Of a stretch of 64,000 nucleotides of DNA, positions 54,480-63,168 are shown one piece after another. Origin of the DNA: Aneurinibacillus tyrosinisolvens (GTDB lineage Bacteria > Bacillota > Bacilli > Aneurinibacillales > Aneurinibacillaceae); assembly GCF_001015055.1 (NCBI RefSeq), contig NZ_BBWZ01000006.1:1-64000 (forward strand), written 5' to 3'. The number at the start of each line of letters is the position of its first letter. Position 1 is the stretch's first letter. Made by a program: the position numbers and the translations under genes. The notes under the pieces are model-generated. The model was not told where the DNA came from and ran no database searches. It saw only the letters and a program-made list of their open reading frames with translations.

Positions 54480-55151
54480 TTATAGTTTTTGTACGCCAAT
54501 CATTATCCCTAAGTCATCCGGATTTTTTAGCTTAATGTTTGTAATGAACCAGCCTTCCCCGCGCTCGGTGGGAATTTTTTGCACTCTCATGACCGCTTTC
54601 CCTTTTCCAATGCTTTTCCCCTGGGCCTGCAGGTTATAATCAAAGCTAAATTCGATCGTTTGTTTATTTATTTCTTTAGCATGTAATTTTTCTATCGTGC
54701 CCATATGGGGACTGGAACCACCTGTCACCCAGTAGCTTTCATTAAATTCCTTTAGGGTCTTAGCCCGTAACTGGGGTGAGAATACGGCATATTGTAAAGA
54801 ACCGTTGCGGGTCTGCACGCCTTTTACCCATGTATTTAACGCATCTTTTGCCGTGTCTGCCAGGAGAGCATCTTCAAATCGTAAAACTTGATGCTGTAAA
54901 TTAGCGGCTTCCGGAAGGGTTACGCGTACTTCATTTTTGTTTGCATCATACGTTGCCTTCCCTTTAAATTCCTCTGCGATGCGATCGATTGGAGCCCATA
55001 CTTTTCCATTCTCAACTTTTAATTCAAGCTGGCTGGAAATAAAGGGCATTCCGTTGATAAATAAGTTTATATTGGGTGCCGCAAGGGCAGACCCTGCGAT
55101 GATAAAAGATCCAATCATAGAACCCATTGCAATTTTCCATTTCGTCTTCAT
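54480..55151 (-). CDS. Secreted stalk-domain protein (copper amine oxidase N-terminal-like)
   Basis: 223 residues with a signal peptide (MKTKWKIAMGSMIGSFIIAG, cleavage after ALA or nearby). A short stalk domain of the copper-amine-oxidase N-terminal type follows: NLFINGMPFISSQLELKVENGKVWAPIDRIAEEF in parts, residues about 28-63, then ATYDANKNEVRV. The C-terminal half (about 85-223) is a separate alpha/beta region with VFSPQLRAKTLKEFNESYW and a final KLKNPDDLGIMIGVQKL. The stalk domain is a wall- or surface-binding module common in Bacillales, and no enzymatic domain is present. It is divergent from the lipoprotein-kinase operon, with about 190 bases between the starts. Confidence 0.75.
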   Translation of the reverse strand: MKTKWKIAMGSMIGSFIIAGSALAAPNINLFINGMPFISSQLELKVENGKVWAPIDRIAEEFKGKATYDANKNEVRVTLPEAANLQHQVLRFEDALLADTAKDALNTWVKGVQTRNGSLQYAVFSPQLRAKTLKEFNESYWVTGGSSPHMGTIEKLHAKEINKQTIEFSFDYNLQAQGKSIGKGKAVMRVQKIPTERGEGWFITNIKLKNPDDLGIMIGVQKL

Positions 55152-55340
55152 TATGAATTCCTCTTCCCTGTAGAATTTAGTTTTACTATACGCTCCTGTG
55201 GATGAAAAGAAGTTAACACTCGGTTAAAAGTGGTTACGGAAAAGTTACATCACTCCTATTTTTCCGTCTGTAATCTTTTTGTAACTGTTTAGGATGCCGT
55301 TTCCGTTATGATATAGGTAGAGTAGAGAGGAGAAAGAACG

Positions 55341-56537
55341 ATGAGCCGAACCATAGTACGAAGTACAGTGACTGCCCTTTGCCTGGCCTTGTCCGGATGT
55401 ACCTTCTTTCCATCGCCGAATGTTTTAGTTGCAGCTCCTCCGGCAAAGGTTAACACTTCCGGTGACACAGATATTCAGCAAATCGCCCAATCATTCGTTC
55501 CGGCGGGCTACCGTCTGATTGCCGGACAGCATCAGGAGAACTTGCCGGCTGTTAATAGGCTTGATATAGATGGGGATGGTGTGCAGGAGCTTCTTTGTAC
55601 AATTGCAGCCAAAACGAGCGGCTATAATGGCGGTTTGTTTGTATTAAAGAAGCACGATGCGCAATGGAAAAAAGTATTTGAGCACACCGGGGAAGCGTGC
55701 AGTGTGTATTCATTTACGCAAACAGATTTGACAGGCGACGGGAGGAGAGAACTCCTGGTGAGTTATTTTGTCGGTGCCTCAGCCGGTGAATCGCTTGTGG
55801 CTTACGCCTGGAAAAATCAAACACTCACCCCGCTTGCCGATGCGGTATATAATCGTCTGGAGATTGAGGATATGCCTGATAAAATCGGGAAAAAGGACGG
55901 GAAAAGCGAATTGGGGGTCTGGTTAAAAGATACAGGCTCCCTGTACATTGTTGACGTTCTTCGCTATGAAAACGGGCGCTTGGTGCCGGCAGAAGATGTC
56001 TATCCTTATTATTTTAAAAAAGTCGCTTCCTACTACAAAGGCTTACTGGATAGCATGGACGGAGCGAAGGATGCAGCTTACAATAGCCCCATTCGTTATT
56101 ATTATCTCGCCGATGCCTATGTAAAAGCCGGGGAATACCAGAAGGCGCTTGATGTATATGATGAGGCGAAGCGCAGATGCCCGCCGAAAGAAATCAGCCC
56201 GGGTGAGCAGTCCTATATGGATAATCTTGCGCTCGTTCGTGGAATTGCCCTGATAGGAACAGGAGCGTTCAAAGAAGCGGAAAGGAATATACAGCCTCTC
56301 GCAGATAAGCACCCCGTGCCGGGAAGCGGCCAGTTGGCTATTCTTCCCGCTACAATGGCGTCCTATTATATGGGGGAGATTGCGCAAAAACAGGGGGATG
56401 ATGCAAAGGCCCGGCTTTATTATAATCGGGTTCTGCAATTTGCTGCGAAGACGGTTGATCCATATGAAAGGGAGGGGCAGCAGCGCTGGTTGGAAAAAAG
56501 TAAGCGCGCATTACACGATCTGCCCGCTTTAAAGTGA
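55341..56537 (+). CDS. Lipoprotein with FG-GAP-like and TPR-like regions
   Basis: 398 residues. The lipobox LSGC places the lipidated Cys at residue 20. The N-terminal half has calcium-loop-like motifs DIDGDGVQELLC (about 74-85) and DLTGDGRRELLVSY (about 133-146), as in FG-GAP beta-propeller blades. The C-terminal half (about 250-390) is helical with TPR-type spacing (YYLADAYVKAGEYQKALDVYDEAK and later YYMGEIAQKQGDDAKARLYYNRVL). It sits outside the membrane and could bind wall polymers or proteins. It ends three bases before a histidine kinase start, so the pair forms one operon. I infer a sensing accessory role; no named family is recognised. Confidence 0.75.
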   Translation: MSRTIVRSTVTALCLALSGCTFFPSPNVLVAAPPAKVNTSGDTDIQQIAQSFVPAGYRLIAGQHQENLPAVNRLDIDGDGVQELLCTIAAKTSGYNGGLFVLKKHDAQWKKVFEHTGEACSVYSFTQTDLTGDGRRELLVSYFVGASAGESLVAYAWKNQTLTPLADAVYNRLEIEDMPDKIGKKDGKSELGVWLKDTGSLYIVDVLRYENGRLVPAEDVYPYYFKKVASYYKGLLDSMDGAKDAAYNSPIRYYYLADAYVKAGEYQKALDVYDEAKRRCPPKEISPGEQSYMDNLALVRGIALIGTGAFKEAERNIQPLADKHPVPGSGQLAILPATMASYYMGEIAQKQGDDAKARLYYNRVLQFAAKTVDPYEREGQQRWLEKSKRALHDLPALK

Positions 56538-56540
56538 GAC

Positions 56541-57947
56541 ATGAAAACGATTCGTATGCGTATTCTGATGAGTTACGGTCTGCTTATCGCCAGTACTGTC
56601 CTCATCATTGAAATCCTTCTCTGTCTGGGTGTGCGCCATTACTATTATGCTCAGCTGGAAGCCATGCTGGAACAGCAGGCGAATGTGGCTGCGGGTATTT
56701 TTGCTAACTATTTATACGATGGATCTCTGCGCCAGCGCTCAACCGAGCTCATTTATAACATTCCGTTTATTTCGTCGCAAATTCAGGTGCTTGATGAAAA
56801 AGGAAAGGTTGTGGAAGACTCTGCCGGATTGACGCTGGGCCGCAATGAGAAATCGCCTGATGCAGTAGAAGCCCTTGCTGGCCAGCCGGGAAGGTATACA
56901 GGTCCTGCGGAATATACGAACGATCGGATTATGGCGATATCCCGCCCCATCCTGGCAGGTGCAAGTGTGCGCGGGGCGGTTCGGGTTATTTCATCCCTTG
57001 CCCCTACTGAACAAACGTTATTCCGTATCTACCTTCTGTTCATCGGTACAGGTGCGGCACTGCTGGCTGCCGTGTTAGCGGCCAGCATCCTGCTGTCCCG
57101 AACGATTACAGCCCCGCTGGCTGAAGTGACGGCAGCTGCAGAAACGATGGCGCGCGGACAGTTGTCTGTGCGCGCGCGAAAAAGGTACGAGGATGAGGTG
57201 GGGCGGCTGGCCGATACACTGAACCATATGGCTGAAGAGATAAGCCGGCATGACAGGCTGAAGAACGAATTTATTTCGTCTATTTCACACGAGCTCCGCA
57301 CACCGCTTACCTCAATCAAAGGCTGGGCCATAACTCTTCAAACCGATCCGCTTGATGAAGAGAATGAAACGCATGAGGGGCTGCATATTATCGAAACAGA
57401 AACAGACCGGCTGAGTGGGCTTGTTGAGGAGTTGCTTGACTTTTCCCGTCTGTCGGCACACCGTGTAAGTCTGTCACGGGCCCCCTTTTTATTAGGCAGG
57501 CTGTTATCGAATGTTGTCCGGCTCATGGCGCCCAGGGCCGGCCGGCTTGGGATTTTATTGGAACTGGAAATGGATGAAGACACGGGGAACGTTGAGATGG
57601 TTGCTGACCAGGGACGCCTCAGGCAGGTTCTGATTAATCTGCTTGATAACGCGCTGAAGTTTACGGACCGGGGCGGTGTTATTACGATAGGAGCACACTG
57701 TAAGGGCGAGGGAGTCTGCATGAGCGTTCATGATACAGGGCGTGGAATTGCACCGGAAGAGCTGCTCCATGTAACAGAAAAGTTCTATAAAGGAGTGGAC
57801 GCGGGTGTTAAGGGGGGAAGCGGCCTTGGCCTTGCCATCAGTGAAGAGCTTGTGAGACTGCATGGCGGACGACTGGAGATTGAGAGCATTCTGCAAGCAG
57901 GCACAACGGTTAACGTGTATTTACCGCTTAAGGAGGAAGGAGCTTAG
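56541..57947 (+). CDS. Sensor histidine kinase
   Basis: 468 residues. Two membrane segments (about 9-29 and 158-180) enclose an extracytoplasmic domain of about 125 residues. Then come a HAMP linker (SRTITAPLAEVTAAAETMARG region) and the HisKA dimer helix with the phosphorylated His in SISHELRTPLTS near 249. The ATPase boxes are NLLDNALKF (N), DTGRGIAPEEL (G1) and GSGLGLAISEEL (G2). All catalytic parts are intact. It starts right after the lipoprotein gene. Unusually, no response regulator gene is adjacent on either side; a terminator and a spore protein gene follow. Its partner regulator must be encoded elsewhere. Confidence 0.92.
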   Translation: MKTIRMRILMSYGLLIASTVLIIEILLCLGVRHYYYAQLEAMLEQQANVAAGIFANYLYDGSLRQRSTELIYNIPFISSQIQVLDEKGKVVEDSAGLTLGRNEKSPDAVEALAGQPGRYTGPAEYTNDRIMAISRPILAGASVRGAVRVISSLAPTEQTLFRIYLLFIGTGAALLAAVLAASILLSRTITAPLAEVTAAAETMARGQLSVRARKRYEDEVGRLADTLNHMAEEISRHDRLKNEFISSISHELRTPLTSIKGWAITLQTDPLDEENETHEGLHIIETETDRLSGLVEELLDFSRLSAHRVSLSRAPFLLGRLLSNVVRLMAPRAGRLGILLELEMDEDTGNVEMVADQGRLRQVLINLLDNALKFTDRGGVITIGAHCKGEGVCMSVHDTGRGIAPEELLHVTEKFYKGVDAGVKGGSGLGLAISEELVRLHGGRLEIESILQAGTTVNVYLPLKEEGA

Positions 57948-57979
57948 CGTTATAATACATAATATTCAGCTATAGAACA

Positions 57980-58009
57980 GTAAAAGGGGCCTGTGAGGGC
58001 CCCTTTTAC
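57980..58009. terminator. Bidirectional terminator between kinase and spore protein genes
   Basis: Perfect 12-bp stem (GTAAAAGGGGCC with GGCCCCTTTTAC), loop TGTGAG. It ends both converging transcripts. Confidence 0.88.
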
Positions 58010-58194
58010 TACCGCTGGCTTAATTGTTGTTCAGCTATACGGATTAACCGTTTGACCATTTCCCCGCCAACTTTGCCGTTGTTTCTGGAGGTCTGGTCAG
58101 CACCGAGTTCGATTCCCATTTCGCTTGCAATTTCTTGTTTAAACTGATCCATAGCGTTTTGCGCCTGGGGTACAACAAGCTTATTGCGTGGCAT
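58009..58194 (-). CDS. Alpha/beta-type small acid-soluble spore protein
   Basis: 61 residues, starting [19 protein letters not shown]. It has the GPR protease region [13 protein letters not shown] and the second block [16 protein letters not shown]. It is a DNA-binding forespore protein like the one at 54164 but shorter and only partly identical, so the two are separate paralogues. AAGGAG precedes the ATG, and a clear sigma-G-type promoter lies just upstream (58225-58253). Its stop overlaps the foot of the terminator stem at 58009. Confidence 0.95.
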   Translation of the reverse strand: MPRNKLVVPQAQNAMDQFKQEIASEMGIELGADQTSRNNGKVGGEMVKRLIRIAEQQLSQR

Positions 58195-58224
58195 GAGAAC
58201 ATCTCCTTTCGGTCGGTCTACCTT

Positions 58225-58253
58225 TGGTATGCGTTAAATGGCAGATGTTATGC
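58225..58253 (-). promoter_or_regulatory. Sigma-G-type forespore promoter
   Basis: On the minus strand GCATA (58253-58249) and CATACCA (58231-58225) are separated by 17 bases. The match to the sigma-G pattern is six of seven at -10. It is placed correctly for the spore protein gene at 58194. Confidence 0.75.
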
Positions 58254-58501
58254 ATAACAATCAAAAACGACATAAGAACGTTACGCGGTTAAAAAGACCG
58301 TTAGAAAATCTAACCAGGGCGAAAAAGTACATCGGCTTTTGCTTTATATTCATGCTAAAGGTATTAGCACAATGTAAATGAGCAGTGAGAATTATTCTTA
58401 TAAATTAGTTAAACATTCACATTTATCAAAAAATATTGACAGGTAGTAGGTTTTTATGGAAAATAACACTGAAAGGAAGCTTATTATGAGGAGGAGCGGC
58501 A
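58254..58501. other. Intergenic region before the GntR regulator
   Basis: About 250 bases with no gene. TTGACA at 58436-58441 followed by an AT-rich stretch is the likely start of the GntR promoter. Confidence 0.4.
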
Positions 58502-59191
58502 TTGGTAACACCAAAACTGGGAGAAGATCAAATCTATACCATTTTACGAAATGCTATTTTTAACGCAGATCTTCCTCCTGGCACCCAATTAATTGAAAGT
58601 TCCCTAGCCACGGCTTTCGGTGTAAGCCGGACTCCTATACGCTCCGTACTTCAAAGATTAAAATACGAATGGCTGGTTCAGGTGATTCCAAACCGCGGGT
58701 CATTCGTCTATTGCCCCACACCCAGAGAGGCAGAAGAAATTTTTCATGTTCGTGGACTGCTGGAGCCTGAAGCCGTCAGATTAGCGGCAGAACGGATTAC
58801 CCCCTGGGAGCTGGGGAAGTTAGAAGCATTACTTGAAGAAGAGAGCCTATGCTATATTCGAAATGAGCCCCACCAGGCCCTGCAAGTGATTGATGAGTTT
58901 CACAAAACGATGATTAGAGCTTCTAAAAACAACTATTTAATTAGGTGCCTGGAAGAAACTCTCTCGCTCAGTCATATCATTCTTACCTTCTATGATGTTT
59001 CCGGCGCTAATAACTCCCATACTTTTAAAGAACATCAGGACATCCTGCAGGCGTTACAGGATAAAGATGCTGACCAGGCCAAGAACCTTGCACACCAGCA
59101 TATTCCGTCTATCATGGGTGATATCGATTTCTCAAAGTCGTTTAATCATGCTCTATCTATTGAACAAATTATCACGCGTTATACACCATAG
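58502..59191 (+). CDS. GntR-family regulator with FCD domain
   Basis: 229 residues. The N-terminal winged helix has LPPGTQLIESSLATAFGVSRTPIRSVLQRL near residues 23-52 (in parts). A helical FCD ligand domain follows, with FHVRGLLEPEAVRLAA near 80-95 and DEFHKTMIRAS near 128. The expected metal/ligand His and Asp residues are in these segments. FadR/VanR-type members respond to small organic acids. TTG is the start because GGAGGAG lies six to seven bases upstream; the nearer ATG at 58488 is out of frame. The genes it once controlled downstream are mostly remnants (59252-59578), followed by an intact 2-hydroxyacid dehydrogenase that may be its surviving target. Confidence 0.88.
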   Translation: MVTPKLGEDQIYTILRNAIFNADLPPGTQLIESSLATAFGVSRTPIRSVLQRLKYEWLVQVIPNRGSFVYCPTPREAEEIFHVRGLLEPEAVRLAAERITPWELGKLEALLEEESLCYIRNEPHQALQVIDEFHKTMIRASKNNYLIRCLEETLSLSHIILTFYDVSGANNSHTFKEHQDILQALQDKDADQAKNLAHQHIPSIMGDIDFSKSFNHALSIEQIITRYTP

Positions 59192-59209
59192 TTTTTTTGT
59201 CGACGACAA

Positions 59210-59231
59210 TTGTATACCAATATTGTACACC
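59210..59231 (+). promoter_or_regulatory. Direct repeat, possible GntR operator
   Basis: TTGTATACC (59210-59218) and TTGTACACC (59223-59231) are 13 bases apart, just after the GntR gene and just before a strong GGGGGGAGG ribosome binding site. TTGTATAC-type sequences are typical of FCD-type GntR operators. This is a hypothesis from position and pattern. Confidence 0.4.
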
Positions 59232-59251
59232 GAGGGGGGAGGAATGTTTTA

Positions 59252-59341
59252 TTGATTATCAATAAACAAATAGAGGAAGCCTCATAAGCCTTTGGAACAG
59301 TTGTATATGCAGTAGTTTCACCTATTACCGGGCAGGAGTGA
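59252..59341 (+). pseudogene. Remnant of an unidentified small gene
   Basis: After GGGGGGAGG, a TTG start gives MIINKQIEEAS, then an in-frame TAA. The same frame continues AFGTVVYAVVSPITGQE to a TGA at 59339-59341, which overlaps the ribosome binding site of the next remnant. The fragment is too short to identify. The good initiation signals and the following decayed gene indicate a former operon. Confidence 0.45.
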
Positions 59342-59346
59342 TTGGG

Positions 59347-59578
59347 ATGCAGTATCTTAAACAGGAAGCGCAAATAACGGTAGAAGAAACCAAGGCTTTG
59401 GAAGAGACGGTATCCTCTATTATCGAGCGGGTGCGCCGAGGAGGGGATGACCATGGTGCTGGTGACCCATGAAATGAAGTTTGCAGAAGAAGTTGCCGAC
59501 CGGGTGATTTTCATGGATGACGGCGTCATTGTGGAAGAAGCTCCGCCCTATGAGTTTTTTCATCAGCCAAAACCATAG
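59347..59578 (+). pseudogene. HisD-like N-terminus collapsed onto a polar amino-acid ABC ATPase C-terminus
   Basis: From ATG at 59347 (GGAGTG upstream) the translation [20 protein letters not shown] and [12 protein letters not shown] reads as the start of a histidinol-dehydrogenase-like protein. Around GGGGATGAC (59443-59451) the sequence switches, in another frame, to [20 protein letters not shown] and [12 protein letters not shown] with a tail FFHQPKP. That is the end of a GlnQ-type ATPase, including its switch His. More than two gene lengths of DNA must be missing between the two parts. Neither half can function. Confidence 0.75.
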
Positions 59579-59647
59579 CCGGACAAAAGCTTTTATTAAG
59601 AAAGTCGAGCACTAGGGCTCGTTTTTGATCAAGATGGGGGAATCATT

Positions 59648-60598
59648 GTGGACAGGGAACCGAAGATTTTAATTTATAGCCCGAACGACACCCAGGTATA
59701 TGCCGATCTGCTTCAAGCCAAAGGATACACCGCAGTAGGGTCGGCTTCTACACCGGAGGAGGCAGCGGAGAGACTGGCGGGTACGGAAGTGCTGTTGTCC
59801 TGGAAGTTCCCCTTGCATTTGCTGTCCCGTCCGGAAGCCTCCTCGGTAAAATGGATTCAGTCGATGGGAGCGGGTGTGGATGATTTAGTAAGCTTGCCGC
59901 ACATCCCGGAACAGATTGTCATTACGAGGATTGTGGATCAGTTTGGCGGCTCGATTGCCGAGTATGTTTTTGCCTATCTTCTATATCTGAATCAGGATAT
60001 TTCAAGAATACGAATCGCGCAAAAAGAGAAGAAATGGGAGCCGTTTTTGCCGGGGTTTTTAGCAGGGAAAACAATGGGGGTAGCGGGGCTGGGATCGATT
60101 GGCAAGGAAATTGCAAAGAAAGCTCGTGCCTTTGATATGTCTGTATCTGGCTTAAGCTACAGTGGAAAACAAGCCCATTTAGTTGACCAGCATTATGGGC
60201 CAGACGAGTGGCGTGCGTTTGTGCAGGAGCTTGATTATCTTGTATTAACTCTCCCGCTTACAGATGAAACTCGTCATGTGATAAACCGTGAACTGCTACT
60301 GGCAATGAAATCTACTGCTTGCCTGGTGAACGTAGGCAGAGGAAAATTGGTTGTCGAAGAAGACTTAATCGATGTTTTGCATTCAGGTCATCTACAGGCC
60401 GCTGTATTGGATGTTTTTTACGAGGAACCTCTTTTGAAGGAGAATCCCCTCTGGACATTGCCAAATGTGTATGTGACACCGCATATATCAGGTCCAAGCA
60501 TCCCTTTAGAGGTCATGCGTTTTTTTGCCGATAATGTAAAGCTTTATCTTAAAGGAGAGCCATTGCGTGGTGTAGTGAATCGGAATTCCAGTTATTAA
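59648..60598 (+). CDS. D-2-hydroxyacid dehydrogenase family protein
   Basis: 316 residues of the NAD-dependent D-isomer 2-hydroxyacid dehydrogenase family. The NAD fold has GKTMGVAGLGSIGKEIAKKA near 138-157. The catalytic Arg is in VNVGRGKLV near 227, the Glu in DVFYEEPL near 257, and the His in VTPHISGPS near 275. It interconverts a 2-keto acid and a D-2-hydroxy acid; the substrate cannot be told. The GTG start has GGGGGAA upstream. It directly follows the collapsed transport/HisD remnants under the GntR regulator, so it may be the last working member of a lost catabolic operon. Confidence 0.9.
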   Translation: MDREPKILIYSPNDTQVYADLLQAKGYTAVGSASTPEEAAERLAGTEVLLSWKFPLHLLSRPEASSVKWIQSMGAGVDDLVSLPHIPEQIVITRIVDQFGGSIAEYVFAYLLYLNQDISRIRIAQKEKKWEPFLPGFLAGKTMGVAGLGSIGKEIAKKARAFDMSVSGLSYSGKQAHLVDQHYGPDEWRAFVQELDYLVLTLPLTDETRHVINRELLLAMKSTACLVNVGRGKLVVEEDLIDVLHSGHLQAAVLDVFYEEPLLKENPLWTLPNVYVTPHISGPSIPLEVMRFFADNVKLYLKGEPLRGVVNRNSSY

Positions 60599-60628
60599 CT
60601 GTGATACATTCATCTTTTGGGAAAAGAG

Positions 60629-60668
60629 ACCCCGTCTAAAAAGTGAAGTGCCTAGACGGGGTTATTCA
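60629..60668. terminator. Intrinsic terminator
   Basis: A 10-bp stem (ACCCCGTCTA with TAGACGGGGT), 14-base loop and T-rich tail. It lies between the converging dehydrogenase genes. Confidence 0.8.
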
Positions 60669-60670
60669 TT

Positions 60671-61834
60671 TTAATTGCTATAATAAGCCTGTTCAAGAAT
60701 GTGCAGGTAATCAGCTGCTGTAACGGAGCGAACGTTGCTCGGCGTTGAGCTGTTGTGTACCGCTAATTCCACGATACGCGGGAAATCCTCTTCTCGCACA
60801 CCGGGTAAATCTTTTAACTTCGGAATTTGAAGCTCCTCTGTAAATGTTGCGATTCCTTCAACCAGCTTTTCAACAGCCATTTCGTCCATATCCGATTCCT
60901 TTGCAAATCCCATATAATGCGCTAATGCAGCATGCATTTGTTTATTTTCCGCAGCGTTAAACCGCAGCACATACGGTAAAAATATCGCATTAGCGACACC
61001 GTGTGGCGTATCATAAAGCCCGCCAAGCGCTTCGGCTAAACAATGGACAGCTGCCACATCGGCTGAGCCGAAACACAGGCCAGCCAGCAGGCTCGCTTCT
61101 AGCATCTCCTGGCGAGCAGTCTCGTTCTGGCCGTCCCGGAAAGCAATCGGCAGCGCAGAAACTATGCTTTGCATCGCTCTGGCACCGAGAGCCTGTGAAA
61201 TTGTATTGGTTACTTTGCATGTATACCCTTCAATGGCATGAACCAAAGCGTCGACGCCGGTGGCAGCCGTGACAGCAGGCGGAACACTCAATGCTAATTC
61301 AGGATCAAGAACAGCCAGGGTTGGCCGCAAGGAGGCGTGCTTAAGCGTCATCTTCCGGTGTGTGGCTGCCTCGGTAATGACGGCGGAGCGGGTGACTTCC
61401 GATCCTGTGCCTGCTGTGGTCGGAACACAAATAATCGGTGCAATATGAGTATAGGAACGCCGGCCGTCCGCATAATCAGATGGTGTCCCGCCATTCGGTC
61501 CGCACAGTGCGATCGTTTTGCCTGTATCCATCGCGCTTCCACCACCGATGGCAACGACAGCGTCCGCATTAACATCACGGAATTGTACGGCACCTGCCAG
61601 ACAATCGGTGTCTCGCGGATTTTGTGCAATGGAATCAAACAGGGATACACGATAACCAACTGCTTCCAAAGCGGTTTGGATCGGGGAGACGAGTCTGGCG
61701 CGAATGACACCGGGATCACTGACAAGCAGAATGGATGAACCAACTTGCAGGGATTCTAGCATTTCCGGCAACTGCTTCGCTTTTCCCATCCCCATTTCAA
61801 TTTGAGTAGCACAGTGATAGCTATAAGACTTCAC
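60671..61834 (-). CDS. Iron-containing alcohol dehydrogenase family protein
   Basis: 387 residues of the group III alcohol dehydrogenases. NAD-binding GGGSAMDTGK lies near residue 95. The metal site is built from Asp and His in DALVHAIEGYTC and VHCLAEALGG with YDTPHGVANAIFLPYV. The GTG at 61834 is the start because AGGAGG lies seven bases upstream and the product then begins VKSYSYHCATQIEMGMG, the usual N-terminus; a start 90 bases earlier lacks a site. It oxidises an alcohol or hydroxy acid, or reduces an aldehyde, with NAD(P). The aldo/keto reductase gene ends 25 bases upstream on the same strand, so the two form an operon for carbonyl/alcohol exchange. Confidence 0.9.
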   Translation of the reverse strand: MKSYSYHCATQIEMGMGKAKQLPEMLESLQVGSSILLVSDPGVIRARLVSPIQTALEAVGYRVSLFDSIAQNPRDTDCLAGAVQFRDVNADAVVAIGGGSAMDTGKTIALCGPNGGTPSDYADGRRSYTHIAPIICVPTTAGTGSEVTRSAVITEAATHRKMTLKHASLRPTLAVLDPELALSVPPAVTAATGVDALVHAIEGYTCKVTNTISQALGARAMQSIVSALPIAFRDGQNETARQEMLEASLLAGLCFGSADVAAVHCLAEALGGLYDTPHGVANAIFLPYVLRFNAAENKQMHAALAHYMGFAKESDMDEMAVEKLVEGIATFTEELQIPKLKDLPGVREEDFPRIVELAVHNSSTPSNVRSVTAADYLHILEQAYYSN

Positions 61835-61859
61835 ATCGATTCCTCCTGATTGAACATTT

Positions 61860-62864
61860 TTACCGCTCTTCCCGGCGACGAGGCAGGGAGAACCAGATCT
61901 GATCGAGCCACTGCAAATCCTCATTACTGAGCGGAGGCTGCTCTGCCGCAGCTAAACTTGCATCCAGTTGTTCCGGTCGGCTTGCGCCTATGATGGCTGA
62001 CGTAATTCCAGGCTGTTGTATCACCCAGCGCACGGCGGTCGTTGCCATATCATACCCACGTTCGGAGCACCAGCGCTCGTACTTCTCCACAGCTGCAAAG
62101 ATAGGTTCCTGCCAGTACCTGTTTTGATACATATCTCCCGCTTTGCTCACGCCGGCTAGCCCGAAGCGTGTCCCTGTTTCGACTTGCTGCCCGGATCGAT
62201 AACGGCCTGTAAGCATGCCGCCTGCCAGAGGATTGTACGTCATGATACCAACCCCTTCACTGAGGCACATGGGCACCAGGTCCTCTTCAATCATACGGAA
62301 TAATAAGTTATAGCGGGGCTGCACACTTTCAATCCGGATATAATTCTTTCTTTCTGCAATGCCAAGCGCCTTGGCGATCTGCCAGCTTCTCCAATTTGAT
62401 ACCCCTATGTACCGTACCTTCCCCTGTGTTACTAAATCATCAAATGCCCGCAACGTTTCATCAAGAGGAGTATTAACATCAAATTGATGCGCCTGGTATA
62501 AATCCAAATAATCTGTCTTCAACCTCTGCAAGCTGTCTTCTATAGCCCGCATGATATGTTTGCGGCTAAGCCCGCGTTCGTTTGCGCCGGGTCCCATAGC
62601 TCCATAACACTTGGAGGCTAAAACGATTTTGTCCCGCTTTCCCTTCAGCCAATCGCCAATCGTTTCCTCCGTGGAGCCGAATTGCTCAAAAGTTCCGCCC
62701 AGCGGGTACACATCCGCAGTATCAAAGAAGTTGACGCCTGCCTCAAATGCTTTGTCCATAATGGCGAAGGCAGTTTGCTTGTCCGCCTGGTTCCCAAACG
62801 TCATCGTCCCTAAACAAAGATTCGTTACCTTTAAACCTGAATGGCCAAGTGATCGGGTTTCCAT
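61860..62864 (-). CDS. Aldo/keto reductase
   Basis: 334 residues of the AKR TIM-barrel family. The catalytic tetrad is visible: Asp in FFDTADVYPLGG with Tyr just after, Lys in IVLASKCYG, and His in LYQAHQFD. Cofactor contacts include GVSNWRSWQ and AIIGASRPEQL near the C-terminus. It reduces aldehydes or ketones with NADPH. ATG at 62864 is preferred (GGAGG seven bases upstream) over an upstream TTG that would overlap that site. Co-directional with the iron-type dehydrogenase that follows. Confidence 0.92.
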   Translation of the reverse strand: METRSLGHSGLKVTNLCLGTMTFGNQADKQTAFAIMDKAFEAGVNFFDTADVYPLGGTFEQFGSTEETIGDWLKGKRDKIVLASKCYGAMGPGANERGLSRKHIMRAIEDSLQRLKTDYLDLYQAHQFDVNTPLDETLRAFDDLVTQGKVRYIGVSNWRSWQIAKALGIAERKNYIRIESVQPRYNLLFRMIEEDLVPMCLSEGVGIMTYNPLAGGMLTGRYRSGQQVETGTRFGLAGVSKAGDMYQNRYWQEPIFAAVEKYERWCSERGYDMATTAVRWVIQQPGITSAIIGASRPEQLDASLAAAEQPPLSNEDLQWLDQIWFSLPRRREER

Positions 62865-63168
62865 AGTGACCTCCAAACTTAAGATTGAAATTGGATGATT
62901 CTATGAGGGGTTCATTCTAAATGAGTGATATCCTAGGTTATTACATTCGGCTTCGGTCGTGATCATTCCTTTTTATCACTATTAACTTTATCTATACTCC
63001 TCCTTATTAATGTATAACTCTATGAAGAAAGTAAGGTAATATAAGACTTAGAGAAAAAAGATGATTAATACGATTGGCAGGCTAAGTCAACAATTATGGG
63101 CCGAGCGGAAACGAAAAATTATAATGAGATGAAGAGAGCGGGGATAGCTGTCCCGTTTTTACAGCAGG
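62865..63168. other. Intergenic region, no gene seen
   Basis: About 300 AT-rich bases. They contain the promoter region of the reductase operon (leftward) and the truncated front of the helicase remnant (rightward). No repeat or terminator stands out. Confidence 0.4.

Noticed and set aside
61337..61738. Open frame of 133 codons opposite the iron-type alcohol dehydrogenase
   Set aside because: Fully antisense to a protein with all family motifs; no initiation signals.
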